In this document: one piece after another, positions 1 through 6,365 of the stretch
Numbering within the stretch: the first letter of the stretch is position 1
How the letters are laid out: the number at the start of each line of letters is the position of its first letter
Notes under the pieces: generated by a model
The model's database searches: none
The model's input: the letters and a program-made list of their open reading frames with translations, nothing else
What the model was told of the DNA's origin: nothing
Made by a program: the position numbers and the translations under genes
Assembly (NCBI GenBank): GCA_025464275.1
Contig: JAODGR010000049.1
Coordinates: 1 to 11,776 of the forward strand
DNA: 11,776 nt
Source: Methanosarcinales archaeon
GTDB taxonomy: Archaea; Halobacteriota; Syntropharchaeia; Alkanophagales; Methanospirareceae
Direction: 5' to 3'

Positions 1-27
1 GGTAATGGCACGGGTACTGGTACTGGC
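1..27 (+). repeat. In-frame Gly-Thr hexanucleotide tract at the left edge of cobT
   Basis: Bases 1-27 alternate GGN with ACN/AAT codons and encode G-N-G-T-G-T-G-T-G. The tract sits just before the conserved GTxN block of CobT, where other CobT proteins have a short loop. It runs off the window, so its full length is unknown. Confidence 0.75.
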
Positions 28-738
28 AAATTCGTGGATATGAAGATAGGGTATGGTACCGCGAACATCGCAGAGGGAGGAGCAATGAGTTATGAAGATG
101 CTATTCGGTCGATAGAGTGCGGTATAAGAGTGCTGGAGGATGAACTGGCAGAGGAGGGAAGGGGTAAGGGTGTGGATATCGTTGGCGTGGGTGATATGGG
201 AATAGGGAACACCACCCCGAGCAGTGCCATCACCGCGTTCATCACCGGTGAGCCGGTGGAACGTGTAACAGGGCGTGGCACGGGTCTGGACGATGAGGGG
301 CTGGAGAGGAAGATAGAGTTGATAAAGAGGGCATTAGAGGTCAACAACCCGAATAGAGGGGATGCAATCGAGATATTGGCGAAACTGGGTGGATTTGAGA
401 TAGGGGGCATGGCTGGTGTGATGCTTGCCGCAGCCGCACATCGCATCCCTGTTATCATAGATGGTTTCATCTCCGGTGCTGCGGCGCTCATTGCATACGA
501 ACTCAGTCCGCGGATAAAGGATTTTCTCATTGCATCGCATCTGTCTGTGGAATCCGGGCATTCCGCTATACTGAATTACATCGGGCTAACTCCTATATTC
601 AATTTGAATATGCGACTGGGCGAAGGTACAGGTGCAGCACTTGGAATAGGGCTCGTGGATGCTGCGTGCAAGATACTGCGAGAGATGGCAACGTTTGAGG
701 AGGCAGGGGTCTCGGTATCGGTATCGGAGAGTGAATGA
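1..738 (+). CDS. cobT: CobT, nicotinate-nucleotide:dimethylbenzimidazole phosphoribosyltransferase (5'-partial)
   Basis: CobT moves the phosphoribosyl group of nicotinate mononucleotide onto a lower-ligand base to give the alpha-ribotide used in cobamide (B12) nucleotide-loop assembly in the cytoplasm. The frame is open from base 1, so the N-terminus is missing; the GTG at 34 is internal, not a start. About 245 codons remain of a family near 350 residues. Family blocks appear in order: GTANIAEGGAMS, GVGDMGIGNTTPSSAI, NPNRGDAIEILAKLGGFEIGG, ASHLSVESGHSAIL and NMRLGEGTGAALG. The Glu of the LGEGTGA block matches the catalytic base of the Salmonella enzyme (Glu317). Two simple tracts lie inside the gene: Gly-Thr repeats at its left edge, just before the conserved GTxN block, and a Val-Ser/Glu-Ser tail at 712-729. 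It converges on pheA with 35 bases between stops. The identification is firm. Confidence 0.95.
   Translation, partial: GNGTGTGTGKFVDMKIGYGTANIAEGGAMSYEDAIRSIECGIRVLEDELAEEGRGKGVDIVGVGDMGIGNTTPSSAITAFITGEPVERVTGRGTGLDDEGLERKIELIKRALEVNNPNRGDAIEILAKLGGFEIGGMAGVMLAAAAHRIPVIIDGFISGAAALIAYELSPRIKDFLIASHLSVESGHSAILNYIGLTPIFNLNMRLGEGTGAALGIGLVDAACKILREMATFEEAGVSVSVSESE
712..729 (+). repeat. Tandem hexamer (tcggta x2, tcggag) at the 3' end of cobT
   Basis: Two exact copies of tcggta and a third variant copy encode the last residues of CobT, giving a Val-Ser-Val-Ser-Glu-Ser tail. The tail lies beyond the last recognisable family block. Confidence 0.7.
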
Positions 739-773
739 GTTCATGTTCATGGCACCTGGCACTGCTGCTTATC

Positions 774-1691
774 CTACCGCAGCTCCTCCGCCATCGGATA
801 AGACCCCAGGATCTTCAGCATTGCCACCCTCTTCTTCACACCCGCCAGTGCATCCCTTATCGCCCTATCCTCCTTATGCCCCTCACAATCTATATGAAAC
901 ATGTAGTCACCCATAGCCCGTTTTGAAGGTCTCGATTCTATCTTCGTGAGGTTTATACCCCGCATGGCAAACTCGCCCAGTACATCATACAACGCACCCG
1001 GGCGGTCCTTGAGGTAAATCAATATGGAAGTCTTGTCTCGCCCGGTGGGTGAGGGTGAGGTGTAGAGGTTGCTGGAAGCAGATGAGAGCACAACAAACCG
1101 CGTTACACTATCCATGTCCTGTACATTCTCCTCTATTATCTTGAGGTGATATTCTCTCGCTGCTGCTTCCGATGCCAGTGCGGCAATCTCTTCAGACTGT
1201 GATGCCTGCTTTGCTGCTACTGCGGTACTATCCACCGGCTTCACCTCCTTGCCCTTACATCTCTCACGCAGGAATCGCTTGCATTGCGCAAGTGCATGTG
1301 GATGCGAGACCACTCTCTTTATTCTATCGAAATCATAGCTCTGTGCCAGTAAACATATCCTTATCGGTACTAATATCTCACCCACTATCTGCATCTGGGT
1401 CTGTTTCACCATTCCAGACCCGGCATCGGCACCGGGACTGGCACCGGCACCGGGATTGCCGTTCTCGCCCGATAAGGCATCCAGGGTCTCACCAACAGAG
1501 CCTTCCAGTGAGTTCTCTATTGGTACTATCCCGTAATCCACCTCTTCACTCAATAACCCATCCGATACATCGAGTATGGTATCATAATAACGCATCTCCA
1601 CCCTCTCTCCCCTCGATTCCGCCCATTTCAATGCTGCAATCTCCGAGAAAGTCCCCGCAGGACCCAGTATCCCCACCCTTATCCCCTTCAT
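774..1691 (-). CDS. pheA: Prephenate dehydratase with C-terminal ACT domain
   Basis: It converts prephenate to phenylpyruvate in phenylalanine synthesis. The start GILGPAGTFSE and the block YGIVPIENSLEGSV are the two hallmarks of the periplasmic-binding-like dehydratase fold. The catalytic Thr-Arg-Phe motif is at residues 197-199 of a 305-residue protein (start at 1691). An ACT domain follows (about 222-300), with the GAL (232-234) and ESRP (252-255) motifs that bind phenylalanine for feedback inhibition. No chorismate mutase domain is present. I chose the ATG at 1691 because the dehydratase motif begins a few residues later, as is usual, and GGTG lies 5 bases upstream. ATG 1706 and GTG 1715 are in-frame alternatives. 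A Gly/Ala-rich insertion (about residues 77-94) interrupts the link between ENSLEGSVGETLDAL and the next strand (IVGEILVPI). The gene is divergent from glmU and convergent with cobT. Confidence 0.95.
   Translation of the reverse strand: MKGIRVGILGPAGTFSEIAALKWAESRGERVEMRYYDTILDVSDGLLSEEVDYGIVPIENSLEGSVGETLDALSGENGNPGAGASPGADAGSGMVKQTQMQIVGEILVPIRICLLAQSYDFDRIKRVVSHPHALAQCKRFLRERCKGKEVKPVDSTAVAAKQASQSEEIAALASEAAAREYHLKIIEENVQDMDSVTRFVVLSSASSNLYTSPSPTGRDKTSILIYLKDRPGALYDVLGEFAMRGINLTKIESRPSKRAMGDYMFHIDCEGHKEDRAIRDALAGVKKRVAMLKILGSYPMAEELR
1413..1463 (-). repeat. Gly/Ala-rich hexamer-periodic insertion in pheA
   Basis: On the coding strand the tract alternates GGN with GCN, AGN, CCN or AAC codons and encodes roughly N-G-N-P-G-A-G-A-S-P-G-A-D-A-G-S-G. 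It falls where ordinary PheA proteins have only a few residues joining two parts of the dehydratase domain, so it reads as a lineage-specific loop expansion. Confidence 0.75.
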
Positions 1692-1789
1692 TCGCACACC
1701 ATCCATAACATCCACAACATTACCACCGCATCAGCCATTGCCATCTGCTCCATTTATTATTACATTACAAAGTTGGAGATGAGAAAAAA

Positions 1790-1797
1790 TTTAAATA
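1790..1797 (+). promoter_or_regulatory. TATA box (TTTAAATA) for glmU-glmS
   Basis: TTTAAATA preceded by a purine-rich run (gagaaaaaa, BRE-like) is a near-consensus archaeal box A. Placing transcription start about 26 bases past the box centre gives roughly 1820, only a few bases before the ATG at 1824. The transcript would have almost no leader. In-frame start codons at 1773 and 1779 lie upstream of this box, so they are unlikely to be used. Confidence 0.65.
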
Positions 1798-1823
1798 CCG
1801 GATATGGAGAAGGAATAAATGAG

Positions 1824-3011
1824 ATGAATTTTAAGCAGGCGGTGGTACTTGCAGCGGGTGAAGGTGAGAGGTTGAGACCCTTCACTGCCTCGAAGCCGAA
1901 GGTGATGATAAAGGTGGCAAATAAGCCGGTGCTCCAGTATGTGGTGGAAGCGCTGGCGAGTAATGGAATAAGGCGAATCATACTTGTGGTGGGCTACAAG
2001 AAAGAGAAGATAATGGATTATTTCGGTGATGGCGCTCATTTTGGTGTGGAGATAGAATATGCAGTGCAGGAGCATCTGCTTGGAACCGGTGATGCCTTAC
2101 GGTACGCGGAGGGTAAGACAGATGCCCGATTCCTCGTCCTCCCCGGCGATAATGTGATAGATGGAGCCACAATTGAGGATTTGCTGGATGCTGAGGGTAA
2201 TGCGATACTGATAAAGGCGTATGAGGATGAGGACGTGAGCAGATACGGGGTGGTAATGCTGGAGAATACGTATGTGAGGGATATAGTGGAGAAGCCGGAG
2301 AAGGAGATAAGCAACCTGGTGAATACCGGTATATACGCACTTGATAAGACGGTCTTCGAGTTCATGGAGGATGAGCTGCCTGCGGGCTTGAGGAGGATGG
2401 TCCATGCCGGCTACCGGGTGAAGGCATACGAGACACACGGGGCATGGCTCGATGCGGTATATCCATGGGACATCCTTCGCCTGAATGATATAGTATTGAA
2501 GAGCGGGAGAGGAGAGCGTAGGATAGAGGGTAAGGTGGAACGAGGAGTCACGATTACGGGTAATGTCTCAGTGGGCAAGAACACCCTGATAAGGGCGAAT
2601 TCGTATCTGCAGGGTCCGGTGCTCATAGGTGAGAATTGTGATATAGGACCGAATGTCTGCATCTTCCCCGCCACCAGCATAGGCAATGATGTCAGGATAA
2701 ATGCTTTCTCTGAGCTCAGTAACACTGTGCTGATGGATATGGTTAATATCGGCTCATTCTGCTCCATTCATGACTCCATCTTTGATACCGGCTCGCGAGT
2801 GGAAGGGGGATTCGTGGCACGGAGTGACGAGGGTGACATAGAGATTGGAGGAGAACACCACAGGGTGAAGGTAGGGGTGATGGTGGGCGAGTACTGTGAG
2901 ATAGGGAGCAATGTAATCGCCACTTCGGGGACCATAATAGGGAATCATGTGCGTATAAAGTCGATGAAGGAGCTGAGTGGGCGTATTCCCGATGGCAGTC
3001 TGGTGGTGTGA
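1824..3011 (+). CDS. glmU: GlmU-like bifunctional sugar-1-phosphate nucleotidylyltransferase / acetyltransferase
   Basis: It is predicted to acetylate glucosamine-1-P and couple it to UTP, giving UDP-GlcNAc for surface glycans and protein glycosylation. The 395-residue product begins with the nucleotidyltransferase signature LAAGEGERLRPFT (residues 9-21) followed by SKPKVM. PGDNVID and NTGIYALD blocks follow. From about residue 235 to the end there is a left-handed beta-helix of Ile/Val-Gly hexapeptides (for example LIGENCDIGPNVCI and VMVGEYCEIGSNVI), as in the acetyltransferase half. Length and domain order fit archaeal GlmU proteins such as Sulfolobus ST0452 and Methanocaldococcus MJ1101. 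The ATG at 1824 gives the standard N-terminus and sits just after a TATA box; TTG 1773 and ATG 1779 would extend into the promoter. Two bases separate its stop from the glmS ATG. Substrate preference (UTP against dTTP, GlcN against GalN) cannot be settled from sequence alone. Confidence 0.9.
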   Translation: MNFKQAVVLAAGEGERLRPFTASKPKVMIKVANKPVLQYVVEALASNGIRRIILVVGYKKEKIMDYFGDGAHFGVEIEYAVQEHLLGTGDALRYAEGKTDARFLVLPGDNVIDGATIEDLLDAEGNAILIKAYEDEDVSRYGVVMLENTYVRDIVEKPEKEISNLVNTGIYALDKTVFEFMEDELPAGLRRMVHAGYRVKAYETHGAWLDAVYPWDILRLNDIVLKSGRGERRIEGKVERGVTITGNVSVGKNTLIRANSYLQGPVLIGENCDIGPNVCIFPATSIGNDVRINAFSELSNTVLMDMVNIGSFCSIHDSIFDTGSRVEGGFVARSDEGDIEIGGEHHRVKVGVMVGEYCEIGSNVIATSGTIIGNHVRIKSMKELSGRIPDGSLVV

Positions 3012-3013
3012 GG

Positions 3014-4930
3014 ATGTGCGGGATAGTGGGTTATGTAGGGGAGCGTGCAGCACTGCCAATCCTGCTTAGCTCGCTCCGACGAATCGAGTACCGCGGCTAT
3101 GACTCCTGTGGCATCCTGGTACAGGACAACGCCAGAGGTGAAGTGCACCTCTACAAGGGACTGAAGTCCATATCTGATTTAATCCAGAACCTGGATGTAG
3201 CTCAGTTCCCCGGCACCATCGGGATAGCACACACGAGATGGGCGACACATGGCGTGCCATCGGAACGTAACGCGCACCCACACCTGGACTGCAATGAAGA
3301 GATTGCAGTTGTACATAACGGTATAATAGAGAACTTCAGGAGTCTGCGGGAGGGTATACTCCACAATTGCCTCTTCCATTCTGAGACAGATACGGAGGTG
3401 ATACCGCATCTGATAGAGAAGACACTGGTGAACCTGCGGAGAGAGAAGCCACACACCTACACCGGTGATGAGGAGTTGCTGATGGCGGTGATGAGGGAGG
3501 CTTTGCCATGCCTGAAGGGCTCTTATGCGATAATAGTAGCAGTAAAGGGCTTTGATGGACTCATAGCAGCGAGGCGAGAATCCCCACTCATCATCGGCGT
3601 TGGTGATAGAGAGAACTTCATAGCATCAGATGTACCGGCTGTGCTCGAACAGACGAACCGGGTGATATACCTTGAGGAAGGGGATATCGCACTGGTGAAG
3701 AAGGACCAGATATACATCGAGAATATGGATGGCGGGGAGGAGGTGAGGAGGGGAGCAAGTCTGATCTCATGGACGATAGAAGATGCCGAGAAGGGGGGCT
3801 ACGAGCACTTCATGCTGAAGGAGATACATGAAGAGCCCAAAGCGATTATAAATACACTCAGGGAGTATTTAACGGAGACGGGTATAGAGCTGGGAATAAG
3901 GGCAGAGCTCATGGATAAAGGTAAAGGTACTGGTAGTGGTACAGGTGCTGGTACTGGTACTGGTGCTGGTACTGCCAGTCCCAGTCTACTGATGGTTGCC
4001 TGTGGCACCTCATTTTATGCCGCGCAGTGCGGTAAATACATAATAGAGCATCTGTCGGGGATTCCAGTACATGTGGAGCTCGCATCGGAGTTCAACTATT
4101 CCGATTTCGTACTCGCTCCTGATGATGTGACTGTGATAGGGATAACGCAGTCTGGTGAGACCGCGGATACACTCATGGCATTGAAGAAGGCGAAGCGGTT
4201 TGGATGCCACACGGTGGCGATAACCAACGTCCTGGGCAGTTCAGCGACGCGAATCGCAGATGAGACCATATACATCAGGGCTGGACCGGAGATAGGCGTA
4301 GCAGCTACCAAGAGCTTCATTGCACAGCTGGCTATCCTCTATCTGCTCGGGCTCCACCTGGGAAGGGCGAGGATATCGGAGCATGAGTTTATGGAGTGGA
4401 TAGAGGAACTGAAGCGAATGCCTCAGGTTGCACAGATGGTACTCGATGATACGGAGGCTGTAGCCAGGCGATATGCGACCTACCTCGCAGGATTTGAGAA
4501 TGTCTTCTTCGTCGGACGCGGTGTGAACCTGCCAGTGGCATTTGAGGGTGCACTGAAGCTGAAGGAGATATCTTATATACATGCGGAGGGCTACGCTGCT
4601 GGCGAGCTCAAACATGGACCCTTCGCATTGCTCACGCCGGATACGCCTGTGGTCGCTATTCTTAGCCGTGATAATGTATATGAGAAGACACTGGGCAATA
4701 TAAAGGAGATGAAATCACGGGATGCACCGGTGCTTGCACTGGCAGTGGAGGGTGATGAGGAGGTGGGGAAGTATGTGGACGGTGTGATATACGTACCGGA
4801 TACGGAACCGATACTCTCTCCCATCCCAAACACCGTTGCACTTCACCTCCTCGCTTACTGGACAGCAAGGGCGCGTGGCTGCGAGATAGATAAGCCGAGG
4901 AATCTGGCGAAGAGTGTGACTGTGGAATGA
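3014..4930 (+). CDS. glmS: GlmS, glutamine-fructose-6-phosphate aminotransferase (isomerizing)
   Basis: It makes glucosamine-6-phosphate from fructose-6-P and glutamine, the entry step to UDP-GlcNAc. The start must be the ATG at 3014: after Met removal Cys2 (MCGIVGY) becomes the N-terminal nucleophile, and the GTG at 3008 would bury it. The class II glutaminase domain spans about 2-235, with RGYDSCGI, HTRWATHG and NGIIENF. Two SIS sugar-isomerase domains follow, from about 322 (ACGTSFYA, GITQSGETADT) and about 490 (GRGVNLPVAFEGALKLKE). Glu531 in GELKHGP matches the isomerase catalytic Glu488 of E. coli, and the C-terminus DKPRNLAKSVTVE keeps the catalytic Lys and the invariant tail. At 638 residues it is about 30 longer than E. 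coli GlmS, partly because of a Gly-Thr/Ala tract at residues 303-321 just before SIS1. It is almost certainly cotranscribed with glmU. Confidence 0.97.
   Translation: MCGIVGYVGERAALPILLSSLRRIEYRGYDSCGILVQDNARGEVHLYKGLKSISDLIQNLDVAQFPGTIGIAHTRWATHGVPSERNAHPHLDCNEEIAVVHNGIIENFRSLREGILHNCLFHSETDTEVIPHLIEKTLVNLRREKPHTYTGDEELLMAVMREALPCLKGSYAIIVAVKGFDGLIAARRESPLIIGVGDRENFIASDVPAVLEQTNRVIYLEEGDIALVKKDQIYIENMDGGEEVRRGASLISWTIEDAEKGGYEHFMLKEIHEEPKAIINTLREYLTETGIELGIRAELMDKGKGTGSGTGAGTGTGAGTASPSLLMVACGTSFYAAQCGKYIIEHLSGIPVHVELASEFNYSDFVLAPDDVTVIGITQSGETADTLMALKKAKRFGCHTVAITNVLGSSATRIADETIYIRAGPEIGVAATKSFIAQLAILYLLGLHLGRARISEHEFMEWIEELKRMPQVAQMVLDDTEAVARRYATYLAGFENVFFVGRGVNLPVAFEGALKLKEISYIHAEGYAAGELKHGPFALLTPDTPVVAILSRDNVYEKTLGNIKEMKSRDAPVLALAVEGDEEVGKYVDGVIYVPDTEPILSPIPNTVALHLLAYWTARARGCEIDKPRNLAKSVTVE
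3920..3976 (+). repeat. Gly-Thr/Ala/Ser hexamer tract inside glmS
   Basis: Nineteen codons alternate GGT with ACT, GCT, AGT, ACA or AAA, giving G-K-G-T-G-S-G-T-G-A and so on at residues 303-321. The period is six bases, with runs of ggtact and ggtgct. It lies directly before the first beta strand of the SIS1 domain, in the region joining the glutaminase and isomerase halves, where other GlmS proteins have no such sequence. Confidence 0.85.
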
Positions 4931-4958
4931 GAGTGAGAGAGAAGAGAAAGAGAAGAAG

Positions 4959-4964
4959 TTTTTT
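4959..4964 (+). terminator. Oligo-T terminator candidate after glmS
   Basis: A run of six T follows a purine-only stretch 28 bases past the glmS stop. Archaeal RNA polymerase commonly terminates at such U-tracts without a hairpin. The same AT-rich stretch (tttttaattaaaat) could instead be part of a promoter for the next gene. Confidence 0.4.
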
Positions 4965-4984
4965 AATTAAAATCAATGTAGCAC

Positions 4985-4993
4985 AATATTAAA
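4985..4993 (+). promoter_or_regulatory. TATA-like element upstream of rps4e
   Basis: The AT-rich stretch aatattaaa, in an otherwise purine-rich spacer, sits about 75 bases before the S4e start codon. It would place transcription start near 5013-5016, leaving a leader of about 50 bases that contains the tandem repeats at 5015-5047. The match to box A is only fair, and the AT-rich run at 4961-4973 is a competing candidate. Confidence 0.35.
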
Positions 4994-5014
4994 TCGAGAG
5001 AAAGAGACGAGACC

Positions 5015-5047
5015 GTAATGTGTAATGTGTAAGGTGTGAGTGTAAGT
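5015..5047 (+). repeat. Tandem heptamers in the rps4e leader (gtaatgt x2, gtaaggt, gtgagt, gtaagt)
   Basis: Two exact heptamers (5015-5021 and 5022-5028) are followed by three degenerate copies of 7, 6 and 6 bases, ending 15 bases before the S4e ATG. They lie in the probable untranslated leader, just before the ribosome binding site ggtggg at 5051-5056. Confidence 0.6.
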
Positions 5048-5062
5048 ATTGGTGGGTAAAAA

Positions 5063-5776
5063 ATGGGCAAGCATCAGAAGCGAATAGCGGCACCGAGGAG
5101 CTGGCGAATAAGCAGGAAGACGGCATACTGGACTGTAAAGCCCAGACCTGGACCCCATCCAGCGGATAGGAGTATCCCGCTGCTCTTGATTGTGCGGGAT
5201 ATACTCAAGTTCGCGGATAACCGCAGGGAAGCGAAGAGGATACTGAATGAAGGGAAGATAATGGTGGATGGGCGTGTGAGGAAGGACCACAAGTTCCCGG
5301 TTGGCATCTTTGATATCCTCTCCATTCCGGAGATAGGGATGCATTACATGGTACTGGTGGACCATCGTGGAAAACTCTCCCTGCGGTCCATAAGCGAGGG
5401 AGAAGCGAGGGGTAAACTCTGCCGCGTGGAGAACAAGCGGATGTTAAGAGGCGGGTTGATACAGTTGAACCTGCATGATGGGCGGAATCTCCAGATGGAA
5501 GAAGATACAGGGATAAGAACACATGATTCCATCCTCCTCGACCTGAGCACGAATACCATATTGCAGCACTTCCCTTACAGGGCGGGCAATAAAGCGATGG
5601 TGACCTGGGGGAAGCACTCAGCGCAGATAGGGGAGATAGAGGAGATAAGGGTGATAAGGAGTCCAGAGCCAAATGTGGTGAGATTGAAGCCGCTTGATGG
5701 AGGCGAGAGTTTCGAGACGATTGAGGATTATCTATTTGTGGTGGGTGAGAAGGAGATAGAGGTACCGGTGATGTGA
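5063..5776 (+). CDS. rps4e: Small-subunit ribosomal protein eS4 (S4e)
   Basis: Archaeal/eukaryotic-type 30S ribosomal protein. The 237-residue length is normal for the family. The N-terminus has HQKRIAAPRSW. An S4 RNA-binding domain follows at about 40-95 (REAKRILNEGKIMVDGRVRKD, with FPVGIFDILSIP), then the central RS4E domain. A C-terminal KOW-type segment near 170-205 includes KAMVTWGKHSAQIGEIEEI. The ATG is preceded by ggtggg at 5051-5056, a good archaeal ribosome binding site at normal spacing. In most archaea this gene lies inside the spc operon as L14-L24-S4e-L5-S14-S8. Here only L5 remains next to it, and the upstream neighbour is glmS. Confidence 0.97.
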   Translation: MGKHQKRIAAPRSWRISRKTAYWTVKPRPGPHPADRSIPLLLIVRDILKFADNRREAKRILNEGKIMVDGRVRKDHKFPVGIFDILSIPEIGMHYMVLVDHRGKLSLRSISEGEARGKLCRVENKRMLRGGLIQLNLHDGRNLQMEEDTGIRTHDSILLDLSTNTILQHFPYRAGNKAMVTWGKHSAQIGEIEEIRVIRSPEPNVVRLKPLDGGESFETIEDYLFVVGEKEIEVPVM

Positions 5777-5781
5777 GGTGA
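5775..5781 (+). promoter_or_regulatory. Ribosome binding site deciding the rpl5 start
   Basis: GAGGTGA, complementary to the archaeal 16S rRNA 3' end, overlaps the S4e stop codon and lies 6 bases before the ATG at 5788. This spacing favours the ATG over the in-frame GTG at 5785. Confidence 0.7.
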
Positions 5782-5787
5782 CAGGTG

Positions 5788-6336
5788 ATGAGAGTAGAGA
5801 AGGATAAGAGCGCGAACGCGAATCCAATGAGGAGGATAGAGGTGGACAAGGTGGTGATAAACATGGGAGTGGGCGAGAGCGGTGAGAAGCTGGCGAAAGC
5901 GGAGAAACTACTCGCCAATCCCGCAATTGCGGGACAGAAACCGATAAAAATCGCTGCGAAACGGACTATCCAGCCTTTTGGTATAAGACGGGGCGAAGCA
6001 ATCGCATGCAAGGTCACACTCAGGGGAGCACGTGCGCGTGAATTCCTCAGACGCACGTTTAAAATACAGAACAAACTCTACAAGAGCCAATTTGATACCT
6101 ATGGCAATTTCTCATTCGGAATTGCGGAACATACCGATTTCGGTATTCGGTATGACCCGCTTGTTGGCATCTTCGGTATGGATGTCTCAGTCTCACTGAG
6201 GAGACCGGGCTATCGAATAAAGGAGCGTAAGAGGCAGCAGAGGAAGGTACCTGCCAGGCATAGGATAACACGTGATGAATGCATCGCCTTTCTGGAGAGG
6301 GAGTATGGTGTGGAAGTGATAGAGGAGCCGGAATGA
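5788..6336 (+). CDS. rpl5: Large-subunit ribosomal protein uL5
   Basis: A 50S protein that contacts 5S rRNA and the P-site tRNA. The 182-residue product has the family blocks VDKVVINMGVGESGEKL, QKPIKIAAKRTIQPFGIRRGEAIACKVTLRG, SFGIAEHTDFGIRYDP and the C-terminal FGMDVSVSLRRPGYRIKERKR with the following basic tail, as expected for archaeal L5 at about 170-185 residues. It starts 11 bases after the S4e stop and is surely translated from the same message. Archaeal L5 is normally followed by S14 and S8. Here the next gene on the strand is a DUF1638-like protein, so the conserved ribosomal cluster ends at L5. Confidence 0.97.
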   Translation: MRVEKDKSANANPMRRIEVDKVVINMGVGESGEKLAKAEKLLANPAIAGQKPIKIAAKRTIQPFGIRRGEAIACKVTLRGARAREFLRRTFKIQNKLYKSQFDTYGNFSFGIAEHTDFGIRYDPLVGIFGMDVSVSLRRPGYRIKERKRQQRKVPARHRITRDECIAFLEREYGVEVIEEPE

Positions 6337-6365
6337 TGATGACAGGCTACCACTAACAGCACTAA

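Noticed and set aside
1172..1708. A 178-codon plus-strand open frame opposite pheA
   Set aside because: It is antisense to a well-supported gene, rich in Ser/Pro/His, and matches no family.
1773..1823. Extension of GlmU to TTG 1773 or ATG 1779
   Set aside because: The extra residues are not part of the nucleotidyltransferase N-terminus and the TATA box lies within them.
3008..3013. GTG start for GlmS overlapping the glmU stop
   Set aside because: GlmS needs the catalytic Cys directly after the initiator Met; only the ATG at 3014 gives that.
3920..3976. The Gly-Thr tracts as phase-variation switches
   Set aside because: Units of six bases keep the reading frame when copies are gained or lost, so they cannot switch the gene off by frameshift.
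5205..6074. A 289-codon minus-strand open frame across rps4e and rpl5
   Set aside because: It lies wholly opposite two certain ribosomal genes, crosses their junction and has a Ser/Pro/Leu-rich composition. This is what the complement of purine-rich archaeal coding sequence gives.
6333..6356. A seven-codon open frame (ATGATGATG...TAA) overlapping the rpl5 stop in ATGA fashion
   Set aside because: It could be a leader peptide for the next gene, but it has no ribosome binding site or sequence feature beyond the overlap, and such short frames arise by chance.
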